IMG/VR virus record: IMGVR_UViG_3300009550_000031
Span: 1 to 36,555 of that record
Source: a virus
DNA length: 36,555 nucleotides
Reading direction: 5' to 3' (one strand)
Made by a program: the position numbers and the translations under genes. Positions 9,356 to 16,979 of this stretch are shown here, one piece after another (position 1 is the first letter of the stretch; each line of letters starts with the position of its first letter). The notes below the pieces were generated by a model. It was not told the origin of the DNA and ran no database searches. It worked only from the letters and a program-made list of their open reading frames with translations.

Positions 9356-9571
9356 TTACTTTTCAGTTACAAAAGCATTAAGTTCTCTTGCAGTTACAAT
9401 AACATCTGCCGCTGTTATTTCCATAACAGGTATAGACTTTTTATCATTTGGAAATGATTCGTTGTGACTATAGATTGCTTCTTTTTGCCTTTCGTAATTC
9501 TGCTCTAGAATTCCTTGTGCTTGGTTAAGTAGATCGGCTCTGATTTCGAACCCAGTTTTATTACTATTCAT
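9356..9571 (-). CDS. Small conserved marine-phage protein, function unknown
   Basis: A 71-residue, charged, soluble protein with no membrane segment, probably mostly alpha-helical: a first helix around residues 5-30 (FEIRADLLNQAQGILEQNY) and a last helix ending in ARELNAFVTEK. I recall proteins of this type as conserved hypotheticals in T4-like marine phages; no function is known to me. The start is placed at 9571 rather than at the upstream ATG at 9607 because an AGGAGA ribosome-binding site stands 5-10 bases before this ATG, and the upstream stretch looks like leader. A TATAAATA late element lies upstream on the same strand (9620-9627), so it is probably a late single-gene unit ending at the shared terminator. 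Confidence 0.7.
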   Translation of the reverse strand: MNSNKTGFEIRADLLNQAQGILEQNYERQKEAIYSHNESFPNDKKSIPVMEITAADVIVTARELNAFVTEK

Positions 9572-9619
9572 ATTTTTCTCCTGTGTGTATGTGTGTAATA
9601 GTAGCATTTGCTACAATCC

Positions 9620-9627
9620 TATTTATA
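9620..9627 (-). promoter_or_regulatory. Late promoter TATAAATA for the small leftward gene
   Basis: Exact T4 late consensus on the minus strand, about 49 bases before the ATG at 9571. A short hairpin (GTAGC/GCTAC, 9601-9614) sits near the start of the resulting leader. Confidence 0.55.
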
Positions 9628-9657
9628 AATTATTTTTGTAAAAAGCAATAAAAACGG

Positions 9658-9685
9658 TTGACAAGTTGTGCTTTTATGCTATACT
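9658..9685 (+). promoter_or_regulatory. Sigma70-type promoter for the SWIM-protein pair
   Basis: TTGACA (9658-9663), 16-base spacer, TATACT (9680-9685). Transcription would start near 9692, about 27 bases before the ATG at 9719. Same architecture as the gp55 promoter, so early expression by host polymerase is expected. Confidence 0.75.
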
Positions 9686-9718
9686 ATATGTATATTAAAT
9701 AAAAACAAGGGAGTTAAT

Positions 9719-9976
9719 ATGTCATTAAATGAAATAAAACAAGAAGTAATGCGAGGTAATTTTACTACTTCAGAGTTACAATCTTTAATCAGTTATACTA
9801 GAACTGTAATGGAAACACAAACTAAAGCAACATTAAGTGTTGGTGATAATGTGTTTGTTGTACAGAAAACAAAAAGAACGCCTGGTGTTATTAAGAAAGT
9901 AAACATCAAACGTTGTGTTGTTGATATGCAAGGTGGCAGTTATAATGTTCCACTTTCAATGATTGAAGTTGCTTAA
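9719..9976 (+). CDS. Small SH3/KOW-like protein, function unknown
   Basis: An 85-residue protein. Residues about 1-40 are helical; the C-terminal half (VGDNVFVVQKTKRTPGVIKK onward) looks like a small beta-barrel of the SH3/KOW kind, which would fit RNA or protein binding, but this is only a fold impression. The start is set at 9719 because AAGGGAG stands just before it; the in-frame upstream codons from 9668 overlap the promoter -10 region and cannot be translated from that promoter. The stop overlaps the next start (TAATG), so it is coupled to the SWIM protein. Confidence 0.65.
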   Translation: MSLNEIKQEVMRGNFTTSELQSLISYTRTVMETQTKATLSVGDNVFVVQKTKRTPGVIKKVNIKRCVVDMQGGSYNVPLSMIEVA

Positions 9977-10314
9977 TGATTGAAATATTACAAGAAGTTA
10001 CTGACTGGGGGAAGTACAAGGTAAACAATGGAGTTTATCATGTGAATTCCTCAGGCAGACTTGTAGGTTATCAAGTAGATCAGGATTCTGAACTGCAAGT
10101 TCTTAAAGTTCCTAGCACACAATTTAGTAAAGCAAGACGTAAATTCGTAAAAATAGGCGAAAGAGCAGAAGAACTAGAAAGTCATATAATTAAAATACAA
10201 GGTTCTAAAGGTAATGTTTATTTGCTGGACACTAAAAATAATACTTGCACATGTCCTGGTTATACTTTTAGAGGCAACTGTAAACATATTAAACAACACT
10301 TGGAAACAGTTTAG
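9976..10314 (+). CDS. Small SWIM zinc-finger protein
   Basis: A 112-residue protein whose C-terminus carries a SWIM-type zinc motif C-x-C-x8-C-x-H: C91, C93, C102, H104 within CTCPGYTFRGNCKH. SWIM fingers bind DNA or proteins and occur in transposases, helicase-associated proteins and recombination factors. The N-terminal 80 residues are short beta strands and a basic helix (FSKARRKFVKI) that I do not recognise. Encoded with the preceding SH3-like protein behind a host-type promoter and closed by its own terminator, so probably an early accessory protein acting on nucleic acid; the actual role is unknown. Confidence 0.75.
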   Translation: MIEILQEVTDWGKYKVNNGVYHVNSSGRLVGYQVDQDSELQVLKVPSTQFSKARRKFVKIGERAEELESHIIKIQGSKGNVYLLDTKNNTCTCPGYTFRGNCKHIKQHLETV

Positions 10315-10330
10315 GTCCTACGGACCTTTT
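10313..10330 (+). terminator. Intrinsic terminator after the SWIM gene
   Basis: AGGTCC (10313-10318), loop TAC, GGACCT (10322-10327) followed by TTT. The stem begins inside the stop codon of the SWIM gene. The T run is short, so efficiency may be moderate. It has no T run on the opposite strand. Confidence 0.7.
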
Positions 10331-10794
10331 CAAACTACATTCAATCGTTTCGTTTCACTCAACTCTTTCATTTGTTTGAAATTATTTTTAAGTAGACCGT
10401 TATCATGTATGTTGAAGCCATAACTCACCTATACAGGTGAGAATGATGTCATCATGTGATGCATTGCCATCTTAACCTCGGGTGCTATTAGGAACCGGTG
10501 AGCCTTATGTCCCCATACACTACCGTCACGAATCTCACGGAAATTACATAACCTAGGTAAGGTTAGTTATGTAACTTATAGGTTGCTTTTTCTCAGAGCC
10601 TATATCCTTTTAATACTGTTTAACGTGTGTTTGTATCTTTGCCGCTATACATCTCTAGTTCCCGCACCAGGGTTACTGGATTGTCAAAGAGCCCGATTTT
10701 ATTTGCCTCGGTTGGGGCGGGTGTATAGTCCTTGTGTGCCTTGACTTAACGTCTGTGAAGTGCCATGATGTGAGTTGTTATCAGCAAATAGTTA
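10331..10794. ncRNA. Gene-free region with candidate structured RNA, strand unknown
   Basis: About 460 bases between two convergent genes with no plausible reading frame. G+C is about 52% in two stretches counted by hand (10461-10540: 42 of 80; 10641-10740: 52 of 100), well above the surrounding genes. Visible stems: CTCACCT/AGGTGAG with a 4-base loop (10424-10441); TTACATAAC/GTTATGTAA (10544-10552 with 10566-10574); CTATACA with TGTATAG (10645-10651 with 10722-10728), extended by CCCGC with GCGGG (10661-10665 with 10717-10721); and CCAG/CTGG (10667-10679) inside. Raised G+C with nested stems in an AT-rich phage is typical of a structured RNA. I could not match it to a known class. A weak promoter-like TTGAAA-N19-TATCAT lies at 10376-10406 on the plus strand; on the minus strand it would be the trailer of the GIY-YIG operon. 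Confidence 0.45.
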
Positions 10795-11214
10795 TCAATC
10801 TCTTAATGATTCTTTAAGGATTTCTGAGCCGCCTACTCTCACATTAATAATACCATTATAATAATCGTCTGTGAGTAATACTTTCCTTTCAAATTGTTCT
10901 TGTGCTTCTAAGTAACTAGCAACACCTCTACTTGGGCAAAAGTGTAAAATTTCTCTTAGAAAGTTATCTTCCCCTAATAATTCTACGTCTGCTTTTAAAT
11001 GATCGTTACTGCCCCAATAAGTTTTCCAGTCGCTTTCTTTTGTGCCACGTCTTTTATTCTTTTTTCCTTTTAAGGGCGGTTTGGTTGTTTTGAATTTTGC
11101 AAGTTTCTTACCTACGTATTTTCTATTATTTGTTTTGTTTGTAATAATATATACAAAGGCCTCACAGTCCTCAGGAAGTGCAGTTATTTCTTGTTTGTTA
11201 TGTAACCAAGTCAT
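10795..11214 (-). CDS. GIY-YIG endonuclease-like protein
   Basis: A 139-residue protein with a GIY-YIG nuclease pattern: FVYIITN...RKYVGKK at residues about 20-37 (standing in for GIY...YIG), a basic K/R-rich loop, KTYWGSN, and a later helix SYLEAQEQF whose Glu is in the position of the catalytic metal-binding Glu. Phage relatives include the Seg/Mob homing endonucleases of T4. No DNA-binding NUMOD region follows, so it is a minimal domain. The ATG directly abuts the stop of the gp51-like gene (TAA then ATG), so it is the last gene of the gp26 operon. Whether it is a free-standing homing enzyme or has been taken into phage biology is not clear from sequence. Confidence 0.65.
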   Translation of the reverse strand: MTWLHNKQEITALPEDCEAFVYIITNKTNNRKYVGKKLAKFKTTKPPLKGKKNKRRGTKESDWKTYWGSNDHLKADVELLGEDNFLREILHFCPSRGVASYLEAQEQFERKVLLTDDYYNGIINVRVGGSEILKESLRD

Positions 11215-11412
11215 TTATAAATCTTCTGTTACTGACTTTCCTGCTTTTTGCTTCATATAGTTTTCTAATGTTTTTGCAAGTAACTCTCTTTGAGGTCCAG
11301 ACATATACCATATCTCGTTCCATTGAATAGCACCTTGACTGTAAATTACTAGTTCTGTTAAACTTTTTTCTAGGGCGTCTGTTTCTTTTTTCAGCCTCCC
11401 AAGATATGCCAC
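11215..11412 (-). CDS. Baseplate hub assembly protein, gp51-like; possibly made as gp26 fusion
   Basis: A 65-residue, mostly alpha-helical protein (LKKETDALEKSLTELVIYS..., then a second helix RELLAKTLENYMKQKAGK). The gene position after gp26, and the resemblance to the short proteins called gp51 in marine T4-like phages, suggest a baseplate-hub assembly factor. As an independent gene it would have to use GTG at 11412 with only a weak GAAGAG before it. The same frame is open upstream for 12 further codons (H-R-F-L-A-Q-S-E-P-E-E-I) to the T TTT TTC heptamer near the gp26 end, so it may be translated mainly by -1 frameshifting as the C-terminal part of a 366-residue gp26-gp51 protein. The stop abuts the next start. 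Confidence 0.55.
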   Translation of the reverse strand: MAYLGRLKKETDALEKSLTELVIYSQGAIQWNEIWYMSGPQRELLAKTLENYMKQKAGKSVTEDL

Positions 11413-11435
11413 AATCTCTTCAGGCTCTGATTGAG

Positions 11436-12314
11436 CTAGGAAGCGGTGAAAAAATTTACTGGATTGAAGTTGACCTCACTTTCAAATACATATGGTTCTT
11501 CCGGTGAATTCACACATTCTTCATTGTCACATGAACTTTCCATGTTTCTAGTAATACCAATCTTTCCTATTTCTTCTATAAAGGTTGATATTTGATCTCC
11601 AATCTTTCTATCGCAATTTTCTAGGAACTCACGAATTTGAGAAATATCAGTAACTACAGTATTTTCTTCTTCACCTGCTATAGTAATACTACTAACACTA
11701 TCTACTAGCAATTCAAAGTTTAATTGTGCAAGTTCTAAAAAGTTTTCACTAAATGCTTGAACTCTTTCTAATTCGTCTGGTATGTCTGTAATAGATTGTA
11801 AACTTCTAGTACTTCTAAAATTTGCAATACCGGCCCTTACAGCAGATCTATAACTAAATGGTTGTAGTTTAATTAATAAACCACTTTCTGTAGTAAATTC
11901 GTAAGAGTCTTTTAATACAGACATTGTTGTTAAAACACCTTCAACACTTAAAATTTGCGTAACTTCTTTTTCACATTTATCACATTGTGCTGTAACTTCT
12001 ATATCATCTCCAAATGTGGCTCCTTGAATAGCAATAAGAATAGCATCTACATCATTGCTATAAAGTCTTGATGCATCTTTTACAGACGGTACGCAACTTT
12101 CTATTACTTGTATAACGGCGTCGCCATTAAGTAATGCGTCTGGGTTCTTCATTATAAGTTCATCTTTTGCAGTCATAGAAAAAACTGCATGTTCGTCTTT
12201 TGTGACATCTATAATGCTGTCATCATAGTAAGTACCGCCACTTGGTAATCCTGTATATAATCTTGGCGTTCTAAAATGTCCTGCTAGAGGATTTTTATTG
12301 TTTTGTTTTGCCAT
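11436..12314 (-). CDS. 26: Baseplate hub subunit/assembly protein gp26-like
   Basis: A 292-residue protein of the T4 baseplate gp26 type: N-terminal KNPLAGHFRTPRLYTGLPSGG motif region (about residues 7-27), a 'K-D-E-L-x-x-K-N-P-D-A-L' segment at about 50-62, and a long helical C-terminal half. T4 gp26 is shorter (208). Two cysteine pairs, CDKC in the middle and CDNEEC near the end, could bind zinc together. The start is supported by AGGAG upstream. First gene of a leftward late operon with the gp51-like and GIY-YIG genes. The heptamer at 11448-11454 precedes its TAG stop by three codons. Confidence 0.68.
   Translation of the reverse strand: MAKQNNKNPLAGHFRTPRLYTGLPSGGTYYDDSIIDVTKDEHAVFSMTAKDELIMKNPDALLNGDAVIQVIESCVPSVKDASRLYSNDVDAILIAIQGATFGDDIEVTAQCDKCEKEVTQILSVEGVLTTMSVLKDSYEFTTESGLLIKLQPFSYRSAVRAGIANFRSTRSLQSITDIPDELERVQAFSENFLELAQLNFELLVDSVSSITIAGEEENTVVTDISQIREFLENCDRKIGDQISTFIEEIGKIGITRNMESSCDNEECVNSPEEPYVFESEVNFNPVNFFTAS
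11448..11454 (-). promoter_or_regulatory. Candidate -1 ribosomal frameshift site T TTT TTC
   Basis: On the minus strand the last codons of gp26 read AAT TTT TTC ACC GCT TCC TAG. T TTT TTC fits the X XXY YYZ slippery rule in the gp26 frame (codons F288-F289). A -1 slip enters a frame that continues without a stop through 12 codons into the gp51-like protein, giving a 366-residue product. I did not identify a stimulatory stem or pseudoknot downstream. Confidence 0.6.
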
Positions 12315-12339
12315 AGTTAAAACTCCTGTTAATTACTCT

Positions 12340-12347
12340 GATAAATA
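12340..12347 (+). promoter_or_regulatory. Late promoter for the tape-measure-like gene
   Basis: GATAAATA followed by TAGTAG, 69 bases before the ATG at 12416. It faces the minus-strand late element at 12373-12380, so the two leaders overlap. Confidence 0.55.
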
Positions 12348-12372
12348 TAGTAGAGTAGTTATGTTCTACAAG

Positions 12373-12380
12373 TATTTATC
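12373..12380 (-). promoter_or_regulatory. Late promoter for the gp26 operon
   Basis: GATAAATA on the minus strand, 59 bases before the gp26 ATG at 12314. Transcription from it runs through the rightward promoter at 12340-12347. Confidence 0.55.
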
Positions 12381-12415
12381 AAAGTTAAATACGCATATAA
12401 TAAAAGTTGGTTTAA

Positions 12416-14938
12416 ATGGCAGATACAACAGGAAATGAATTTGAGGCAGATATACAGGATCTGTCAGGCGGTGGTTCTCAGTATAAAGCAAAACTACCAG
12501 CATACGTTCTAGATAAAACACTTAGAGATGTTATGGAAGGCCTTGTAAAGGCAGTATCCGCCACGGGAAACGAAAATTCAAAAGGCTTACAAGAACTTGC
12601 GGAGAAATATAAGGAAGCATTAGAAGGCCAAACAGCCGAAACAACTGAAACAATTGAAGATGCGGAAGAAACAACTAGGCAAGTAATACAAACAGAAGAA
12701 GAAAAAACTAGGCAAAAGTTAGAGAAAGTTAGACAACAAGAAAAATCAGATAGAAAGAAAGAAATAGAAAAAACTGCCGCGGCAATACAAAGAGGTGCTG
12801 AAAAAGGTGGTAGAATAGGATCTGATTTACTTGTTTCAGCAGTTAAAGGATTAGCAGTTGTACTTGGTACAGCAGGTGGTGTATTAATAGGAAGTTTTGC
12901 TAACTTAGGAAATGGTTTAAGAACACTTACAGATCAAGGTCAGGCATTTGGAGATCAACTAGGCGTAGGTACTGCAAGTACTTTAGATAATATTATTGCA
13001 ATGAACCTAATGGGAATTACAACAGAACAATCTATAAGTATTTTAGCAGAATATTCTAGAGCAATGAGTACTATGGGTCAGCAAACTTTAATGAGATTAA
13101 ATCATTCATTCTTAGAAATGACTGACAATGGTTTAGCATTGGGTGTAGCACTTGATGAAGCGACAGAAATGTTTATGCAAGATCAACAATTTAGAGCCCG
13201 TACACTTAATAAAGACAGAATAGATACTAGTATTACTGCCCAACTGACAATGAAGAGCATACAAAATTTAAGGGGATTCTCCGCTATATTAGGACAAAGT
13301 ACAGATGCATTAAGACAAAGTTCAGAAGGTGTTATGGATGGTAATAAAGCATTCCAGGCATTTACAAATAGTTTAGATGCCAATTCTGCAACAAATATGA
13401 ATGCAGTTGCTAAAAACTTAGTTGAAGGATTAATAGCAGTATTCCCACAGTCCGGGGAAGACTTAGGTAATGCATTACTAAGTGTTGCTGGTACAGGTGT
13501 AGGTGCTATAAGTGATTTTGCAAATATGCTTATTCCTTTAGGGGGTAGCATTAGTACAGAATTCCAAGGTTTAGCAAGAAGATTAAGAGATGGTAGCATA
13601 GGAATAGATGAAGTACCTCAAGCAATTCAAGGCATTGTTAATGCGGCAAGTCTGAACCAAGATCAATTAGAGCAACTATCTGTTATAGCAGGATTAGAAG
13701 GACATCCTATGCAACAGGTTGCTGAAACTATTATAACCATGCAACAAGAAGCAAGTGTGGCCAGAGATAGATTGCAAAAACTTGCTGATGGTACAGGTAT
13801 GCAATTTGATGAAGTGCAAAGAACAACAGTAGGCTTTGAAAACATTATGAAAAGTGTTAAGGGAGGTTACAATGCTTTAATAAATTCTATACCTATAGAA
13901 ACAACAAAGGTATTAGGAAAGAATTTTGATGGATTAATTAGTGCATTTACAGGCAGAGGCGGTATAAGTGTTTTGAATACAGAACTACAAAGAGCAGGTA
14001 GAGAAATAGGTAAAGCAATTGGAGATACGCTCAATGACCTTGCTCCAGATGGCGATTACGGTAAAGTTATTAGAAACATAATAGACAAGATGATACAAGT
14101 CACCAAATACCTCACAGAGAAAGTAGGTAATGTTATAAAAGCATTGAATAATGAAGGCCAATTAGATATAGCCGGCGCAATTAGAACATTTATTGCTGAA
14201 ACGATAGGCTTTTTATTTACAGCCATAGGAGAAGCATTTCAATATATACCCTGGGGAACTGTCTTAAAACTTGGTGCCGTATATGTCTTGTTTACTACAC
14301 TTACTAGTGCGATAGGTGTCGCTTTTGCTATAGCGGCAATGAAAGCCGGAACGGCATTTCAAATGGCGGCCATGAGAGTTTCAGCAATGGGCGGCATGGG
14401 CGGTATGATGGGAAGAGTAGGAAAAGGTGTTGCCAGAGTTGCCGCACCAGTGGCGGCATTAGGTGGAGGCTTAATGTTAGCCAGTGATGTCGCACAGGGA
14501 GACTCAAGCGGAATGAAAGGCGGAGCCATAGGTGCTGGGTTAGGTCTGTTACTAGGAGCCGCATTGGCACCATTTACAGGTGGACTAAGTTTAGCGGCTG
14601 GTTTGGCTTATGCAGGAGGAGGCTATGCGGTTGGGTCAATGATGACCGGTGATGGTGGTAAAAAGAATAAAAACAGAACTCCACAACCAGCAACAGTTAC
14701 ATCTCCAAATTTAGCAGGTCCAACCACTTCTAGTTTAAGTACAAATTATTTAGATCAGATGACGAATCCTTCTAATAATCCTTCAAATTCAACAGTTATG
14801 TCTGCTAGAGAAATTAATAAATTAGATCGAACATCAGATGAAACTAAAGCATTAACATTATTACTTGCAGAAAATAAACGTTTGAACAAGCAAATTGCAC
14901 AAATGGTAGATGCTGGTCTTAAGGTAAAACAAGCCTAG
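12416..14938 (+). CDS. Probable tail tape-measure protein
   Basis: An 840-residue protein with the look of a tape-measure or tail-lumen protein: an N-terminal charged coiled coil (about 70-135, EETTRQVIQTEEEKTRQK...), hydrophobic segments at about 140-165, 615-640 and 690-745 (the last Gly/Ala-rich), long helical low-complexity middle regions rich in Gln, Ala and Gly, and a C-terminal coiled coil. Length exceeds T4 gp29 (590), and tape-measure length follows tail length. It lies opposite the gp26/gp51 hub genes, which fits the hub-centred role of gp29. I see no lytic domain. No strong ribosome-binding site precedes the ATG. Another large tail structural protein cannot be excluded. Confidence 0.55.
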   Translation: MADTTGNEFEADIQDLSGGGSQYKAKLPAYVLDKTLRDVMEGLVKAVSATGNENSKGLQELAEKYKEALEGQTAETTETIEDAEETTRQVIQTEEEKTRQKLEKVRQQEKSDRKKEIEKTAAAIQRGAEKGGRIGSDLLVSAVKGLAVVLGTAGGVLIGSFANLGNGLRTLTDQGQAFGDQLGVGTASTLDNIIAMNLMGITTEQSISILAEYSRAMSTMGQQTLMRLNHSFLEMTDNGLALGVALDEATEMFMQDQQFRARTLNKDRIDTSITAQLTMKSIQNLRGFSAILGQSTDALRQSSEGVMDGNKAFQAFTNSLDANSATNMNAVAKNLVEGLIAVFPQSGEDLGNALLSVAGTGVGAISDFANMLIPLGGSISTEFQGLARRLRDGSIGIDEVPQAIQGIVNAASLNQDQLEQLSVIAGLEGHPMQQVAETIITMQQEASVARDRLQKLADGTGMQFDEVQRTTVGFENIMKSVKGGYNALINSIPIETTKVLGKNFDGLISAFTGRGGISVLNTELQRAGREIGKAIGDTLNDLAPDGDYGKVIRNIIDKMIQVTKYLTEKVGNVIKALNNEGQLDIAGAIRTFIAETIGFLFTAIGEAFQYIPWGTVLKLGAVYVLFTTLTSAIGVAFAIAAMKAGTAFQMAAMRVSAMGGMGGMMGRVGKGVARVAAPVAALGGGLMLASDVAQGDSSGMKGGAIGAGLGLLLGAALAPFTGGLSLAAGLAYAGGGYAVGSMMTGDGGKKNKNRTPQPATVTSPNLAGPTTSSLSTNYLDQMTNPSNNPSNSTVMSAREINKLDRTSDETKALTLLLAENKRLNKQIAQMVDAGLKVKQA

Positions 14939-14970
14939 AGCCATTATTCTTTCAATATACAAATAATCAA

Positions 14971-14999
14971 TTGACAATTCATGATAAATAGTGTAATAT
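14971..14999 (+). promoter_or_regulatory. Overlapping sigma70-like and late promoters before gp20
   Basis: TTGACA (14971-14976), 17-base spacer and TAATAT (14994-14999) form a sigma70-like promoter. GATAAATA (14983-14990), a late element, lies inside the spacer. Either could start transcription just before the portal gene at 15020. Confidence 0.6.
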
Positions 15000-15019
15000 A
15001 CTATTAAGGAAATTAATAA

Positions 15020-16741
15020 ATGAGTTGGAAAAAATATTTTACGTCTGTTGATAATAGTGGGTTACCACTTAATGTTCAAGGCACTACCGAAAGGGGTGTA
15101 GGTGCCGCTACCAGCAGATATGCTAGTTGGCTACCTGAAGTATATGCAGGAAGTCCCAACAGACTTATGAGGTATATCCAGTACGATCAAATGGATAACG
15201 ATTTAGAAATAAATGCGGCCTTAGATACTATTGCAGAATTCGGCACACAAGAAGACGATTACGGTGGACTTCCATTTGAATTAAACTATGTAACTGACCC
15301 AACTGATACAGAACAAAAAATACTTAATAAAACACTAACTCAATGGTGCAGACTCAATGAACTGCATAAAAGAGCATTTAGAATATTCCGTAGCACAATT
15401 AAATACGGAGATCAATTCTTTATAAGAGACCCTGAAACATATAAGTTATACTGGACAGATCCAGCAAATATAGAAAAGGTCGTTGTTAATGAAACAGACG
15501 GCAAAAAGATAGAAACATATTTTGTTAAACAACTAGCACCTAACTTTGAAGAAATGATAGCAACAAATCCAGCGGCTTTACATAGCAGACCATATGGTGG
15601 TGGACAAGGATTAAATGCGGCAATGAGCTCAGTTAATAGTCAAGCAGGCAATTACATGACTGGAGCAATAGATGGTGTAGATCAAGGAACACCAGTAGAT
15701 GCAGAACATGTTGTACATGTTAGTTTAACAGAAGGTATGGATCATTCATGGCCTTTTGGAATTAGTATATTAGAACCAATTTTTAAAGTTTTCAAACAAA
15801 AAGAATTACTAGAAGATAGTATTATTATTTACAGAGTACATAGAGCACCAGAAAGAAGAGTGTTTATGATTGACGTAGGTAATATGCCACCTCACAAAGC
15901 AAGACAATATTTAGAACAAGTTAAGTACGAAGTACAGCAAAAACGTGTTCCTAACAAGAAGTCAGACGGCTCTAGTGTTGCAGATTCGGCCTATAACCCA
16001 ATGAGCATGTTAGAAGATTATTTCTTTGCTCAAACGGCAGATGGTAGAGGCTCTAAAGTAGATACATTACCAGGCGGAGAAAACCTAGGACAAATAGACG
16101 ATTTAAGATACTTTAATAATAAACTATTAAGAGGACTTAGAGTACCAAGTTCATACTTACCAACAGGACCAGAAGATGGAAGTAGTGTTTATAATGACGG
16201 TAAAGTTGGTATAGCATATATCCAAGAATATAGATTTGCAAGATATGTAGAAAGACTGCAAAAGCAAATACAAGAAGACATGGACAGAGAGTTTAAGATG
16301 TTCCTCAAACACAGAGGAATAGAAATAGATTCTTCAGAGTTCTTCCTTACATTTAATAAGCCAATGAACTTTAGTTCTTATAGAGATTTACAATTAGATA
16401 CAGAAAGAGCCAATTTATATAATACATTGGCCGCTAGTCCACACTTATCGAATCAATTTAAAATGAAGAAATATCTCGGTTTATCAGAAGATGAAATGAA
16501 AGATAACGAAGCATTATGGCGTAAAGAGAACGATTATAAGAAATTTGTTGACGATACTAAGAATATGGATCTAAGAAATATAGGTGTAAGACCAGAGCCT
16601 GATGCCGCTGTTAATTTAAATACAGAAATAGATCCAATGGCTGTTCCTGGTATAGAAGACACACCAGAAGGTGACTTAGGCATAAATACTGATGTAGCAG
16701 GAACAGGCGGTGAAGTACCACCTGGGACTACGGAGATATAA
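15020..16741 (+). CDS. 20: Portal vertex protein gp20
   Basis: Head portal, the dodecameric ring at the unique vertex through which DNA enters and leaves. Length 573, a little above T4 gp20 (524). The N-terminal region with RYIQYDQMDNDLEINAALDT, the central AEHVVHVSLTEGMDHSWPFGIS stretch followed by a crown/stem region rich in helices (KELLEDSIIIYRVHRAPERRVF), and the RGLRVPSSYLPTGPEDG motif are strongly characteristic. The C-terminal 60 residues are acidic and Pro/Gly-rich, probably flexible. It opens the head operon; the next gene starts at the base of its stop (TAATG). Confidence 0.95.
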   Translation: MSWKKYFTSVDNSGLPLNVQGTTERGVGAATSRYASWLPEVYAGSPNRLMRYIQYDQMDNDLEINAALDTIAEFGTQEDDYGGLPFELNYVTDPTDTEQKILNKTLTQWCRLNELHKRAFRIFRSTIKYGDQFFIRDPETYKLYWTDPANIEKVVVNETDGKKIETYFVKQLAPNFEEMIATNPAALHSRPYGGGQGLNAAMSSVNSQAGNYMTGAIDGVDQGTPVDAEHVVHVSLTEGMDHSWPFGISILEPIFKVFKQKELLEDSIIIYRVHRAPERRVFMIDVGNMPPHKARQYLEQVKYEVQQKRVPNKKSDGSSVADSAYNPMSMLEDYFFAQTADGRGSKVDTLPGGENLGQIDDLRYFNNKLLRGLRVPSSYLPTGPEDGSSVYNDGKVGIAYIQEYRFARYVERLQKQIQEDMDREFKMFLKHRGIEIDSSEFFLTFNKPMNFSSYRDLQLDTERANLYNTLAASPHLSNQFKMKKYLGLSEDEMKDNEALWRKENDYKKFVDDTKNMDLRNIGVRPEPDAAVNLNTEIDPMAVPGIEDTPEGDLGINTDVAGTGGEVPPGTTEI

Positions 16742-16938
16742 TGAGACTAGTAGAATTTTACAATCCTGAATTTGATCAATTCGTTAAACGTAACGAAGAG
16801 GACACTAGAACACCTAAATTAACTTTAGAGGCTTTAGGTAAATTAAGGAAAGCAAAAGAAATAAAACGTGCAGAAGATGTAGAACATGAGAAATTTCAAA
16901 AAATCATGTATGCTACGCCTACACAAGGTACAATTTAA
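16741..16938 (+). CDS. Small prohead-core-region protein (gp67 position)
   Basis: A 65-residue basic protein: FYNPEFDQFVKRNEEDTRTPKLTL then a charged helix (LGKLRKAKEIKRAEDVEHEKF). It lies between gp20 and the acidic core gene, where T4 has the small prohead core protein gp67, and I recall similar short proteins at this place in marine T4-like phages. Assignment to gp67 is by position and size only. Its ATG overlaps the portal stop. Confidence 0.5.
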   Translation: MRLVEFYNPEFDQFVKRNEEDTRTPKLTLEALGKLRKAKEIKRAEDVEHEKFQKIMYATPTQGTI

Positions 16939-16964
16939 ACTAGTTTAATTAAATTTAATATAAC

Positions 16965-16972
16965 TATAAATA
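16965..16972 (+). promoter_or_regulatory. Late promoter TATAAATA before the acidic core gene
   Basis: Exact T4 late consensus in the sequence CTATAAATAGTATAG. It starts a leader of about 135 bases before the ATG at 17120. Confidence 0.6.
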
Positions 16973-16979
16973 GTATAGC

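Noticed and set aside
10478-10525. Cobalamin-family riboswitch
   Set aside because: GGTGCTATTAGGAACCGGTG resembles part of the core, but the following CCCCGCAACTG-type segment and the B12 box are absent, and no gene in the right orientation follows.
10640-10730. Group I intron core
   Set aside because: GTATAGTCC on the plus strand and GGACTATAC on the minus strand recall intron S and R elements, but the partner strands needed for P3/P7 are missing and the region does not interrupt a gene.
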